Source: an uncultured Lachnoanaerobaculum sp.
GTDB taxonomy: Bacteria; Bacillota; Clostridia; Lachnospirales; Lachnospiraceae
Direction of reading: 5' to 3'
DNA: 64,000 nucleotides
Assembly (NCBI RefSeq): GCF_938015485.1
Contig: NZ_CALLVU010000035.1
Location: forward strand, 4,925-68,924
A model generated the notes under the pieces. It worked only from the letters and a program-made list of their open reading frames with translations, was not told where the DNA came from and did not search any database. Positions 36,001-43,833 of the stretch are shown here, piece after piece. A program made the position numbers and the translations under genes. Every line of letters begins with the position of its first letter. Position 1 is the first letter of the stretch.

Positions 36001-36141
36001 AGAAACCGTTGCTAACAAATCTGCTTTATGGACTCTTCTCCAGTCAATTGTATCGGTGATTCTCATAGCCGCTTTATAATCTCCGCTTTTCACCAATTTG
36101 TTCAATTGTTCAACCTTTAAATTAAATTCATATTTATCCAT
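33007..36141 (-). CDS. large acidic TPR-containing protein of unknown function
   Basis: A 1044-residue, apparently cytoplasmic protein. Residues about 1-200 are helical TPR-like repeats (LVKSGDYKAAMRI, YEKNNEYKEAREIL, IKEGDISEAQEYYKEY, YAKAGRIEDCIKTCDEI). A long Glu/Asp/Lys-rich and probably disordered middle follows (about 220-660). A folded domain around 680-800 (SIVVEGITAQKALENAIEVL, KDLIIVESGELDEG) looks like a degenerate ATPase or Rossmann-type domain without a P-loop. A second acidic stretch and a helical end follow. ATG 36141 is preferred over a TTG nine bases earlier. It is placed between recR and cvpA. I do not recognise a named family for the whole protein. Confidence 0.65.
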   Translation of the reverse strand: MDKYEFNLKVEQLNKLVKSGDYKAAMRITDTIDWRRVHKADLLATVSKVYEKNNEYKEAREILLLSYDRAPVGKRVLYKLVMLAIKEGDISEAQEYYKEYTEISPQDSRKYLMEYHIANAKGEGIDKKIRILEKYNDIEKTDEKWKFELAQLYAKAGRIEDCIKTCDEIMLFFGVGKYVDKAAALKESTGCPLSSKQLDMVENKEYYEERLNTLAEKYESGDRENYPSLNLDDMSAYKPRENKKTTISLGNEKTDISDSAPISTELFPRSTGANETRISETTFKGESVNPEFELELKRSIAIAKANLDEMSRNKNGSSMEEIDEEVRARMEKVERVKHSRFVAPPVMAERRKSRISNHFDSMGLPKTHISRSEHVDMEIEPNIMISDEAEAKTFEQPLNEPVFDKIYPNMNDSMERAKVEYEDDFEDVPTLNSINQENEASKEDTKDIHEGNDAEIKENKEPQQNITVTQTASTKVLENYVPEKKVPIFDNDDLINSYFDEEVETGVPTVSGVIAQRKEQKDVVQSSIKSESKMEVIDDEEVYYTKEERTFVTKVKRGETPSEIVIEPEITEIVEEPKTVTVEEADDNVVDEDRQDVKTQDKPVAKIEGMKPLAESEPKEVKRVVKENIAEPKEDETVVIEEGVEEAPDDNETDLSVHGKVMKARAPKQREPKEFLMRRPGSIVVEGITAQKALENAIEVLKEVNTLTKIKHSVLKIGALSLNSRGVKNSYERIKGKDLIIVESGELDEGTIAELIDFIKDGKETVVFSDTIEGIESLLASNDLLYGMSLVLREEEVPVKKKNIVANIVIKERESEKPKNTTEEIVDTNTEVEESKKKEPAKKSDFDNVEEIIRKIYGDDSLNFEISELKESESIKVYNPGSSKKQEDDNADEDKKSFVYEVHTDNVNVVREPAAEYITVKREKVNAPDKEADEKEVDYTDESIPEVQIITPDSRPMALNEFILYASDYIKEIECVPEGKTMEAIEERADYMKEDGTPLNKKNARSLIDHAADMAEKAGIFKSIFKPKYDKEGRLILREEHFKI

Positions 36142-36179
36142 GCTTGCCAAACCTCAAGATTATAATTTTGAACGCACTC

Positions 36180-36776
36180 TTAGAGTGCCCTTCTTCCCTC
36201 AAGTGCCCTCAAAAGAGTCACTTCATCAATATATTCCAAATCCCCGCCTACAGGGACTCCGCTTGCTATCCTACTCACCTCTATACCTGTGGGTTTTATA
36301 AGTTTCGCTATATACATTGCTGTAGTCTCTCCCTCAAGCGTAGAATTTGTGGCAATAATGACTTCATTCACATCGCCCTCAAGTCTTTTTATAAGTTCTT
36401 TTAACTTTATATCCGCCGGACCTATTCCCAGCATCGGTGATATCGCACCGTGCAGAACATGGTACACACCGTTATATTTTCCCGTCTTTTCATATGCCGC
36501 CAAATCTCTTGTGTTTTCCACGACCATTATGGTCTTATGATCTCTTCTCTCATTGGCACATATCGGACATATATCCCCGTCAGTTAAGGTACAACATTCC
36601 TTGCAATAATGAACATTACCCTTTGCATCCCTTATCGCATCGGACAATGAATTCACCTGCTCACTTGACATTCCTATTATGTGAAAAGCAAGCCTTTGTG
36701 CGGACTTTGCTCCTACACCCGGTAGCTTGGAAAGTTCCTCTATAAGCTTGCTGATATGACTGCTATAATAATCCAT
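36180..36776 (-). CDS. recR: recombination mediator RecR
   Basis: A 198-residue DNA-repair protein acting with RecF/RecO to load RecA. It has the helix-hairpin-helix LSKLPGVGAKSAQRLA, a four-cysteine zinc finger (HYCKECCTLTDGDICPIC), and a Toprim domain (TIMVVENTRDLAAYE, then EVIIATNSTLEGE). It follows ybaB with a one-base stop/start overlap, in the standard dnaX-ybaB-recR order. Confidence 0.97.
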   Translation of the reverse strand: MDYYSSHISKLIEELSKLPGVGAKSAQRLAFHIIGMSSEQVNSLSDAIRDAKGNVHYCKECCTLTDGDICPICANERRDHKTIMVVENTRDLAAYEKTGKYNGVYHVLHGAISPMLGIGPADIKLKELIKRLEGDVNEVIIATNSTLEGETTAMYIAKLIKPTGIEVSRIASGVPVGGDLEYIDEVTLLRALEGRRAL

Positions 36777-37120
36777 TAGAACGGCAGCTTCCCTGCTCCG
36801 CCTGCGATGCCGCCCATAAGCGCAGAATGTTCTTCTTCCATCTTTCTGAGAGCCTCATTTGTAGCCGCCATTATCAAATCTTCCAACATCTCCACATCTT
36901 CAGGGTCTACAACCTCTTTGTCGATAGAAACCTTGGTAACTTCTTTCTTACCTGAAATAGTGATACTTACCGCACCGCCTCCGGCACTTGCACTAAACTC
37001 CTTGCTCTCAAAAGCCGCACTTTGCTCTTCCATCTGCTTTTGCATCTTCTGAGCCTGCTTCATCAACTGATTTATATTTCCCGGCATCATACCTCCGCCG
37101 AAACCTCCACGCTTTGCCAT
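36776..37120 (-). CDS. ybaB: YbaB/EbfC nucleoid-associated protein
   Basis: A 114-residue DNA-binding dimer with a Gly/Met-rich start (GGFGGGMMPGNINQLM), the conserved QAQKMQKQMEE helix, and VSIDKEVVDPEDVEML. It lies between dnaX and recR, as in most bacteria. Confidence 0.95.
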   Translation of the reverse strand: MAKRGGFGGGMMPGNINQLMKQAQKMQKQMEEQSAAFESKEFSASAGGGAVSITISGKKEVTKVSIDKEVVDPEDVEMLEDLIMAATNEALRKMEEEHSALMGGIAGGAGKLPF

Positions 37121-37130
37121 AAAATTCTCC

Positions 37131-38693
37131 TTACTTTTCTATGATAATATCTGTATTGATAACAGATTTTATCTCATCTATTGAAACATATCTTGTATTT
37201 CTTACAACCTTATTTTCCCTTAAAGAGACTTCGATTGCAATATCTTTTCCATATTTTTCACTCAAATATGCGTGTAAATCAGATACGGTCCTCTCGGTAT
37301 TTCCCATATCATAATACATCTTATTGTAAAAGACCACATTGATACCGCCTGTCTTAATCGGCTCCACATCAGCTTCCCTATACACACTGCCCGCCTTGCC
37401 GCCTATATGCTCCACTATGCTGTTCCAGTCTTTTTTTATAGTCATAAAATCATCATAAGTGGCCTTGGGAAGTTCTATAACTTCTTCATTTTCAGGCTTC
37501 GGGACTTCCTTAGGAGTATCGCTGTTTTGTATTACCGCCCCCACTCTTATTCCCGATTCAAGCTTTGACAATCTCTCAAGCACACTCTCAAGGTTTTCTT
37601 CCATCTGAGGTGTCATAAGTCTTATAAATTCAAGTTCGGCCACAACTCTTTTTTGAGTGGCACTCTTTAGTTTGTTTGACAACTCCGACAGGTTTCTAAT
37701 ATAACGCATAAGAGTCTCTTTGGAAACAGCACCGGCCTTTTCTTTTAAATTTTGTAAGTTTTGCTGTGACATATCCACAAGCGTACTGTCATTTTGAGTG
37801 GACTTAAGTATCAATATATTTCTGAGGTACCATAAAAAATCCGTTACAAACTGTCCTATCTCCTTACCGTCTATTACGGCATCATTTAGGATATTCAAAA
37901 CATCTATGGTATTGCCTGCCGTAATCCCGTCCAAGAGACTGTTGAATATACTTATATCCGAAGCTCCCAGTATATCAAGTACCGCATCAAAGGTTATCTT
38001 CTCATTTTGTAAGAATGAAATACACTCGTCCAAAAGACTGAGCGCATCTCTCATCGCTCCGTCGGCAGCTTTTGCGATATAGTCAACCGCTCTGTCTTCT
38101 ATATCGACTCCCTCGGACTTACAAAGCTCCTTAAGTCTCTGTGATATCGTATCCATACTTATTCGCTTGAAGTCATATCTTTGACATCTTGACAGCACCG
38201 TTATAGGTATCTTATGTACCTCTGTGGTTGCCAGAATAAATATAACATATTGCGGCGGTTCTTCAAGAGTTTTCAAAAGTGCATTGAACGCTCCGCTTGA
38301 GAGCATATGCACCTCATCTATAATGAAGACCTTATACTTACCGAAAGTCGGCGGATACTGCACCTGCTCTTTGATATCTCTTATATTGTCCACACCGTTA
38401 TTGGAGGCCGCATCTATCTCCACAACATTGATAGAGGTCTCACTAAGTATTGATTTACATGTAGGACATTCATTGCACGGCCCTGCCTCTGTAGGATGCT
38501 CACAGTTTAGCGCCCTTGCCATTATCTTTGCGATACTGGTTTTACCGGTACCTCTTGTGCCGCAAAAAAGATACGCATGTGATATCCTTCCGGTTTTCAA
38601 TTGGTTTTTTAATGTCTTTGTTATCGCTTCCTGACCTACTACCTCATCAAAATTTGAAGGTCGAAACTTCCTATATAATGCTGTATAAGCCAT
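37131..38693 (-). CDS. dnaX: DNA polymerase III subunit gamma/tau
   Basis: A 520-residue clamp-loader ATPase. Walker A is GTRGTGKTSIAK near residue 50. The zinc module is CEHPTEAGPCNECPTC. Walker B is VFIIDEVHMLS, and sensor 1 is FILATTEVHKI. The C-terminal part (about 380-520) is the short tau-specific region. An in-frame slippery stretch A-AAA-AAA at 37431-37437 (codons Ile419-Lys420-Lys421) could allow a -1 shift that would end after 17 further codons, giving a gamma-like 438-residue form; this is a prediction only. Confidence 0.95.
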   Translation of the reverse strand: MAYTALYRKFRPSNFDEVVGQEAITKTLKNQLKTGRISHAYLFCGTRGTGKTSIAKIMARALNCEHPTEAGPCNECPTCKSILSETSINVVEIDAASNNGVDNIRDIKEQVQYPPTFGKYKVFIIDEVHMLSSGAFNALLKTLEEPPQYVIFILATTEVHKIPITVLSRCQRYDFKRISMDTISQRLKELCKSEGVDIEDRAVDYIAKAADGAMRDALSLLDECISFLQNEKITFDAVLDILGASDISIFNSLLDGITAGNTIDVLNILNDAVIDGKEIGQFVTDFLWYLRNILILKSTQNDSTLVDMSQQNLQNLKEKAGAVSKETLMRYIRNLSELSNKLKSATQKRVVAELEFIRLMTPQMEENLESVLERLSKLESGIRVGAVIQNSDTPKEVPKPENEEVIELPKATYDDFMTIKKDWNSIVEHIGGKAGSVYREADVEPIKTGGINVVFYNKMYYDMGNTERTVSDLHAYLSEKYGKDIAIEVSLRENKVVRNTRYVSIDEIKSVINTDIIIEK

Positions 38694-38704
38694 TTGCTTC
38701 CTTT

Positions 38705-39787
38705 CTACTTATCACCGAAGCTTATTCCGACAAGCCTTGCTTCATTTACAAGCGAAGACTCGGGATCCACATATTTTAACTTACCTGCCGACTCGCTCAG
38801 CGATATATCCGTGACCTCGGTACCTTTAAGTACCACAAGTCTGCCGTACTGCTTGTTCAATATAAGCTCTGCTCCGTGTGCTCCGAGTCTGGTAGCCAAC
38901 GCCCTGTCATAAGGGTTCGGAGCTCCGCCTCTTTGTGTATGTCCCGGAACGGTCACTCTGACCTCTACCCCTGTCTCCTGACTTAGAATATCACCTATTT
39001 CATAGCTGATAGACGGGTATCTGTCCGCATTCTTTAATCTTTTCTTTTTAAGTTCCTTCTTTGAAAGAGCCGCATCTTCTTTTGAGATTGCTCCCTCGGC
39101 TACCGCAAGTATTGTAAATCTCTTGCCCTCGGCCTCTCTAAGCTTTATGGCATCAGCAATCTTTTTGGTATCATAAGGTATCTCAGGTATCAGTATAATA
39201 TCCGCACCGCCTGCAAGTCCTGCATAAAGTGTAAGCCAACCTACCTTATGTCCCATTACTTCCACAATAAACACTCTGCTGTGTGAAGCCGCTGTGGTAT
39301 GTATGCAGTCGATAGCATTGGTAGCTATATCCACCGCACTTTGAAAACCGAAAGTCATATCCGTACCGTACAGATCATTGTCTATGGTCTTTGGCAGTCC
39401 GATAACATTCAGTCCCTCTTCACTTAAAAGATTGGCCGTCTTTTGCGAACCGTTACCTCCAAGTACTACAAGACAATCAAGTTTCAGCTTCTTATAAGTA
39501 GACTTCATTGCCTCCACCTTATCCATGCCGTTTTCATCAGGCTCTCTCATAAGTTTGAAAGGCTGACGGCTGGTTCCAAGCATAGTACCTCCTGTGGTCA
39601 ATATACCTGAAAAATCCGAAGGCTTCATCACCCTGTACTCTTCATACATCAGTCCTCTGTATCCGTTCAGAAAACCTGTTATCTCCACTTCTTTATCAGA
39701 TTTGTATAGACTCTTTGCCACACCGCGCATTGTTGCGTTCAGTGCCTGACAATCTCCTCCACTGGTTAGCATACCAACTCTTAGCAT
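38705..39787 (-). CDS. pfkA: 6-phosphofructokinase
   Basis: A 360-residue glycolytic kinase that phosphorylates fructose 6-phosphate. Visible are the N-terminal nucleotide loop GMLTSGGDCQALNATMRG, GGNGSQKTA, the catalytic PKTIDNDLYGTD and the fructose-phosphate site EVMGHKVGWL. The two residues used to tell phosphate donors apart disagree: Gly in GGNGS fits ATP, while Lys in PKTIDND fits pyrophosphate-type enzymes. The donor is therefore left open. The ATG at 39787 follows AAAGGAG; a promoter lies at 39852-39880. It is not joined to dnaX by a promoterless gap of any size (11 bases), so some read-through into dnaX is likely. Confidence 0.93.
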   Translation of the reverse strand: MLRVGMLTSGGDCQALNATMRGVAKSLYKSDKEVEITGFLNGYRGLMYEEYRVMKPSDFSGILTTGGTMLGTSRQPFKLMREPDENGMDKVEAMKSTYKKLKLDCLVVLGGNGSQKTANLLSEEGLNVIGLPKTIDNDLYGTDMTFGFQSAVDIATNAIDCIHTTAASHSRVFIVEVMGHKVGWLTLYAGLAGGADIILIPEIPYDTKKIADAIKLREAEGKRFTILAVAEGAISKEDAALSKKELKKKRLKNADRYPSISYEIGDILSQETGVEVRVTVPGHTQRGGAPNPYDRALATRLGAHGAELILNKQYGRLVVLKGTEVTDISLSESAGKLKYVDPESSLVNEARLVGISFGDK

Positions 39788-39851
39788 ATATAACTCCTTT
39801 TGCACAAAGTCGAAACAAAATTACTGCCTTAAAATTTAAGCATTGTATTTA

Positions 39852-39880
39852 ATTATAACCTAATTTTATTCATTATACAA
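39852..39880 (-). promoter_or_regulatory. promoter of pfkA
   Basis: TTGTAT (39875-39880), 17-base spacer, TATAAT (39852-39857) on the minus strand. Confidence 0.7.
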
Positions 39881-39925
39881 CAAAAAAAGCCCTTCCCAAT
39901 AGCTCACTGTCTATCAAGTAGGACC
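39880..39925 (-). terminator. terminator of tRNA-Lys
   Basis: Imperfect hairpin (39889-39925) followed by seven T on the minus strand, directly after the tRNA. It abuts the pfkA promoter. Confidence 0.65.
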
Positions 39926-39930
39926 TTCAG

Positions 39931-40003
39931 TGCGCCTTCAGGGACTCGAACCCTGGACAAATAGATTAAGAGTCTACTGCTCTACCAACTGAGCTAAAGG
40001 CGC
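39931..40003 (-). tRNA. tRNA-Lys (anticodon CUU)
   Basis: A 73-base cloverleaf: acceptor GCGCCTT with AAGGCGC, D-stem GCTC/GAGC, anticodon loop CTCTTAA, and T-loop TTCGAGT on a five-base stem. CCA is not encoded in the genome. It is a single gene between its own promoter and terminator. Confidence 0.95.
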
Positions 40004-40046
40004 TTGTTTTAAGTTTTTGTGTTTGCTGTTCGCTGAACACTTCGAT

Positions 40047-40075
40047 ATAATACAATACATACAAACATATGTCAA
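40047..40075 (-). promoter_or_regulatory. promoter of tRNA-Lys
   Basis: TTGACA (40070-40075), 17-base spacer, TATTAT (40047-40052) on the minus strand. Confidence 0.78.
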
Positions 40076-40227
40076 CACTTTTTCAAAAAAAAAATTAAAA
40101 TTTTTAAAAAAAGTCTTTCAACCCTATTTTTAAAGCTTTCTCCGGGCTTACAATGTTCTATATGGTGGCAAGTTTTATTACTTTACTATATAATAGTTGA
40201 AAGAAAATCTTATCTAAGGAGATCGTC

Positions 40228-41139
40228 ATGGAATTTAGACAATTGGAAGCCTTTGTTGCTACGGCAGAACTGAAAAGTTTCTCACAGGCGGCAAAGTACT
40301 TATATTTATCACAATCAACAGTAAGTTCACATATACAAAATCTTGAGGATGACCTCGGCAAGAAGCTGCTTCTTCGTACCACCAAATCAATTACTCTGAC
40401 CTCCGAGGGGGAAGCCTTCCTTGCATATGCCAGAAAGATAGTTGAGACCAAGGATCAGGCCATACTCTCTTTGCAACAGACAACAAAGAAATTGATACAC
40501 ATAGGAGCTTCCTCCATTCCGTCCACATACCTTTTGCCGCAGATAATATCCGACTTCAGACAAAGATATCCTGAGGTGCATTTCAGTATTTGGCAGGGCG
40601 GCAGCGATGAAATAGGGGAGCTTTTGCAAAACGGCAGTGTGGATATAGCCTTTACCGGCAAGGATGTAAGTTCACCTATGTGTGAAAGTATAAAGGTATG
40701 CAGCGATCACCTTATGCTTGTCACACCGGCTACGGATGAGTACAGACAGCTCAAGGAAAATAATGCCAAAATATCCGATATATTGAAATACCCTATGATA
40801 CTTAGGGCAAACGGTTCAGGTACACAGTTTATTGCAAGCAAGCTGCTTGAAAGCCTCGGAATAAAGAAGACCGAACTTAATGTGGTTGTGCAGACAAACG
40901 ACCTTGAGTCTATAAAACATATGATAGCGGGCGGTGTAGGTATCAGTATATGTTCAAGATTTTCCGTTCAAAATCTTTTGGGAAGTAATCAGATAATTAC
41001 CTATCCGCTTGAAAGTGCCAAAACCAGATATTTTTCACTGCACTGCATGAACTCAAAAAAGATAGTCCCTGAAATCAAGCTCTTTATAGATTATATACAG
41101 GAACTGATATCAGAGAAAAAGTTTGAAAACAGTTTATAA
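40228..41139 (+). CDS. LysR-family transcriptional regulator
   Basis: A 303-residue regulator with an N-terminal winged helix (MEFRQLEAFVATAELKSFSQ; recognition helix LSQSTVSSHIQNLE) and a periplasmic-binding-like effector domain (IGASSIPSTYLLPQIISDFR). The effector domain resembles CysB/CysL-type and selenium-metabolism-associated LysR proteins, but no target gene adjoins it: the next gene is convergent and the previous one divergent. AAGGAG precedes the ATG, and a TATAAT-like box lies about 40 bases upstream. The ligand is unknown. Confidence 0.88.
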   Translation: MEFRQLEAFVATAELKSFSQAAKYLYLSQSTVSSHIQNLEDDLGKKLLLRTTKSITLTSEGEAFLAYARKIVETKDQAILSLQQTTKKLIHIGASSIPSTYLLPQIISDFRQRYPEVHFSIWQGGSDEIGELLQNGSVDIAFTGKDVSSPMCESIKVCSDHLMLVTPATDEYRQLKENNAKISDILKYPMILRANGSGTQFIASKLLESLGIKKTELNVVVQTNDLESIKHMIAGGVGISICSRFSVQNLLGSNQIITYPLESAKTRYFSLHCMNSKKIVPEIKLFIDYIQELISEKKFENSL

Positions 41140-41143
41140 TATT

Positions 41144-41165
41144 AAAGACCGGCATGCCGGTCTTT
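41144..41165. terminator. bidirectional terminator between the LysR and GNAT genes
   Basis: A perfect 22-base palindrome centred on GGCATGCC lies between the convergent ends of the LysR gene (4 bases away) and the GNAT gene (7 bases away). The T-tracts on either side are short. Confidence 0.6.
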
Positions 41166-41172
41166 ACGCTTC

Positions 41173-41652
41173 TTAGAATGTCAGTCTCATCTTATACCAG
41201 ATAGTATTGCCGTGATTTGACTGTGATATTCCCTCATCCTTATATCCGAATCCCGCATAAAATGATCTGAGTCCGTCTTTACAGGTAAGTACAATTCCCC
41301 TTCTTTTCCTTGCCTTACAATCCTCTATCACCTTGTTCATCACCTGATTTGCAAGTCCCTGTCCTCTGTAAGATTTTTCAGTAACTACCGAAAATATCAT
41401 CTGCCACTTTCCGTCTTTTTTGTGCATAGACGCGTCATCGTACATAATATCGGTCAGATCTTCTTCATCCGTAGCCATACCGTTTATAAAACTCTTTATA
41501 ACGCCGTCCTCTTCCAAAATCCAAAAGCACTCAGGAAAGCTCTCCATTCTCTTTTTTATACTTTCCCTGCTTGCCGCCTCAGCCTTCGGATAAGATGCCG
41601 CCTCTATCGTTGCCAGTCTATCCAAATCATCAGCCTTTACATGTCTTATCAT
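41173..41652 (-). CDS. GNAT N-acetyltransferase
   Basis: A 159-residue acetyl-CoA-dependent transferase. The acetyl-CoA loop is visible in VTEKSYRGQGLANQVMNKVIED, and FYAGFGYKDEG matches the C-terminal strand of the family. The acceptor is not predictable. It overlaps the preceding GNAT gene by four bases. Confidence 0.85.
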   Translation of the reverse strand: MIRHVKADDLDRLATIEAASYPKAEAASRESIKKRMESFPECFWILEEDGVIKSFINGMATDEEDLTDIMYDDASMHKKDGKWQMIFSVVTEKSYRGQGLANQVMNKVIEDCKARKRRGIVLTCKDGLRSFYAGFGYKDEGISQSNHGNTIWYKMRLTF

Positions 41653-42128
41653 AAACCCTCCTTTAATTCATATAAAATCCTTGGACTTCCATCTTCCAAA
41701 TATATTATACCAAGTCTTTTAAAATTTTGCCTCTCTATGCAATTTTGCATGGTTTTATTGTCCTCGTGCGTATCTATCCTAAGTAAATTTACTTTTCCCT
41801 TTGCAAAGTCCACTATTCTCTCTACAATACCTCTTTTACTTTCGTCACTTGCTACTCTGTGTATCACGCCGTACTCGCTCTTTGCAGGAAAACGAACCTC
41901 GTATTCTTTTTCATATCCTATTGTAAATACAAAGCAGGCAAATATATGACCATCATCCTCCATTACATAACATCTTCGATTTTTTATATCATCTTCCGTA
42001 AGAGATTTTTCCGGCCTGTCATCACCCCACTGATGAGGATTACCGTGGTCCTTCATATATGCTCTTGCATACTCATATATCTCAAATATTCTGTCCGCAT
42101 CTAAAATATTTGCCAATCTGATATTCAT
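41649..42128 (-). CDS. GNAT-like N-acetyltransferase
   Basis: A 159-residue protein starting MNIRLANILDADRIFEIYEYAR, the usual GNAT opening. The acetyl-CoA loop is weak (VASDESKRGIVERIVDFAKGK) and lacks the clear QxxGxG/A pattern. The central strand FACFVFTIGYEKEY is kept. The ATG at 42128 follows GGGAGG. It forms a two-gene unit with the next GNAT. The substrate is unknown. Confidence 0.75.
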   Translation of the reverse strand: MNIRLANILDADRIFEIYEYARAYMKDHGNPHQWGDDRPEKSLTEDDIKNRRCYVMEDDGHIFACFVFTIGYEKEYEVRFPAKSEYGVIHRVASDESKRGIVERIVDFAKGKVNLLRIDTHEDNKTMQNCIERQNFKRLGIIYLEDGSPRILYELKEGL

Positions 42129-42146
42129 TATTCCTCCCAATTTTAT

Positions 42147-42186
42147 TATAAAAACAGGCATATCATAGCCTCGCTACAATATGCCT
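42147..42186 (-). terminator. terminator after the L,D-transpeptidase gene
   Basis: Stem 42156-42163 with 42179-42186 (eight bases), then GTTTTTAT on the minus strand, eight bases past the stop codon. Confidence 0.75.
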
Positions 42187-42193
42187 TATATAT

Positions 42194-42787
42194 TTACGGT
42201 CCTACTGAAACCTTGATTCCAAGCTGTCCGTACGGCCACAGAATATCCATTACATTATCGCTTACCGCAACACATCCTGCTGTAGGTACACCTTTTTGAT
42301 AGTTACCGTGAATCATTATCGCGCCGCCAAGTGCGGTATTCCACGGAGGACATACCTTTTTGTCAATCGCACTGTATATAGCATCTTTCTCCGCCTGAGA
42401 GATGATACCCGCCTCAAATCCTCTGTCGGCAGCCGCCTTGTCCGGATAAGAAAGTCCGAGTGAAAGATGATATGCACTCTTATCATTTCTTACACAGATG
42501 TAGTAATCACCGTTCGGAGTGGTTCTGTCTCCCTGCTTTTGCTTTGTTCCGTTGGCTGAAAACTCTCCAAGGCTGCAAGGCCACTTGCCTACCACCTTGT
42601 TGTCGGCTATCAGGGTAAGTTCTTTATTCATCTTACTTACATAAATTCTTGTAGACGGCTCACTCTGAACCGGTGTGTAATTGCTTGTACCTACCTTCCT
42701 CACTGAAGCGGCATATGCACTGAAGCTCATCAAACTGATAAGCATTGATAAAATAAGCAATGCCACAAAACTTTTTCTCTTTTTCAT
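42194..42787 (-). CDS. exported L,D-transpeptidase (YkuD family)
   Basis: A 197-residue secreted protein with a signal peptide (residues about 1-26, ending SAYAA). The YkuD catalytic motif is present as IMIHGNYQ followed by PTAGCVAVSD, with the active Cys in TAGC and the conserved His before it. Such enzymes form 3-3 cross-links or attach proteins to peptidoglycan. No wall-binding domain is attached. The RBS region lies in the short gap after queA. Confidence 0.88.
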   Translation of the reverse strand: MKKRKSFVALLILSMLISLMSFSAYAASVRKVGTSNYTPVQSEPSTRIYVSKMNKELTLIADNKVVGKWPCSLGEFSANGTKQKQGDRTTPNGDYYICVRNDKSAYHLSLGLSYPDKAAADRGFEAGIISQAEKDAIYSAIDKKVCPPWNTALGGAIMIHGNYQKGVPTAGCVAVSDNVMDILWPYGQLGIKVSVGP

Positions 42788-42806
42788 AAAATTCCTTTCC
42801 TAAAAA

Positions 42807-43832
42807 TTACATTATAAACATCGCATCCCCGAAGCTGAAGAATCTGTATCTTTCCTTCACGGCTTCTTTGTATGCATGCAAAATATTTTCTCTGCCTGCC
42901 AATGCGCTCACAAGCATCACCAAAGTGGACTCGGGCAAATGGAAGTTTGTAATAAGCGCATCCAACACCTTGAACTTATATCCGGGATATATAAAGATTT
43001 CAGTCCAACCCGATTTCTCCTCAAGATGTCCGTTCTCACCCGCCGCACTCTCTACGGTTCTGGTGCTTGTAGTTCCCACACATATGACTCTTTTACCGTT
43101 TGCCTTTGTGCTGTTTATTATATCCGCAGCCTCTTTTGAAATCTGAAAGAACTCCGAATGCATATGGTGATCGTTTACATCGCTCACCTTCACAGGTCTG
43201 AATGTGCCAAGTCCGACATGAAGTGTCACCTTGGCAAGTCTGATTCCCTTTTCCTCTATTCTCTTAAGCAATTCCTTCGTAAAATGCAGTCCTGCCGTAG
43301 GAGCCGCCGCCGAACCCTCATTCTTTGCGTATACGGTCTGATACCTGTTCTTATCCTTAAGAGCATGTGTAATATACGGAGGAAGCGGCATGGTTCCCAG
43401 CTTGTCAAGTATCTCCTCAAAGATACCGTCAAACTCAAACTCTATAATTCTGTTTCCCTCTTCCACGATATCGCTTATAGTTCCTATAAGCAAACCGTCA
43501 CCGAATTCAATCACCGCACCGACCTTGCATTTTTTTCCCGGCTTTACAAGGCATTCCCAAGCGGTCTTTGACTTTCTCTTAAGCAACAATATTTCTATAG
43601 CCGCACCGGTGTCTTTTTTTACTCCCATAAGCCTTGCAGGTATTACCTTGGTCTCATTAAGGACCAGACAATCTCCCTCATCCAGATAGTCTATAATATC
43701 ATAGAAGTGCTTATGTGTAATATCACCTGTATTCTTATCAAGTACCAAGAGCCTTGAAGATGCTCTGTCCTCAAGCGGATCCTGTGCTATAAGTTCTTCG
43801 GGCAAATCATACCAAAAATCCTTTACATCCAT
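42807..43832 (-). CDS. queA: S-adenosylmethionine:tRNA ribosyltransferase-isomerase
   Basis: A 341-residue queuosine-pathway enzyme that transfers the ribosyl group of SAM to preQ1 in tRNA. Family marks are FWYDLPEELIAQDPLEDR at the N-terminus, PLPPYI, SAAAPTAGLHFT, VGLGTFRPV, and TNFHLPESTLVMLVSAL near the C-terminus. Length is typical. It follows a lipoprotein gene by one base and precedes the L,D-transpeptidase. Confidence 0.96.
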   Translation of the reverse strand: MDVKDFWYDLPEELIAQDPLEDRASSRLLVLDKNTGDITHKHFYDIIDYLDEGDCLVLNETKVIPARLMGVKKDTGAAIEILLLKRKSKTAWECLVKPGKKCKVGAVIEFGDGLLIGTISDIVEEGNRIIEFEFDGIFEEILDKLGTMPLPPYITHALKDKNRYQTVYAKNEGSAAAPTAGLHFTKELLKRIEEKGIRLAKVTLHVGLGTFRPVKVSDVNDHHMHSEFFQISKEAADIINSTKANGKRVICVGTTSTRTVESAAGENGHLEEKSGWTEIFIYPGYKFKVLDALITNFHLPESTLVMLVSALAGRENILHAYKEAVKERYRFFSFGDAMFIM

Positions 43833-43833
43833 C

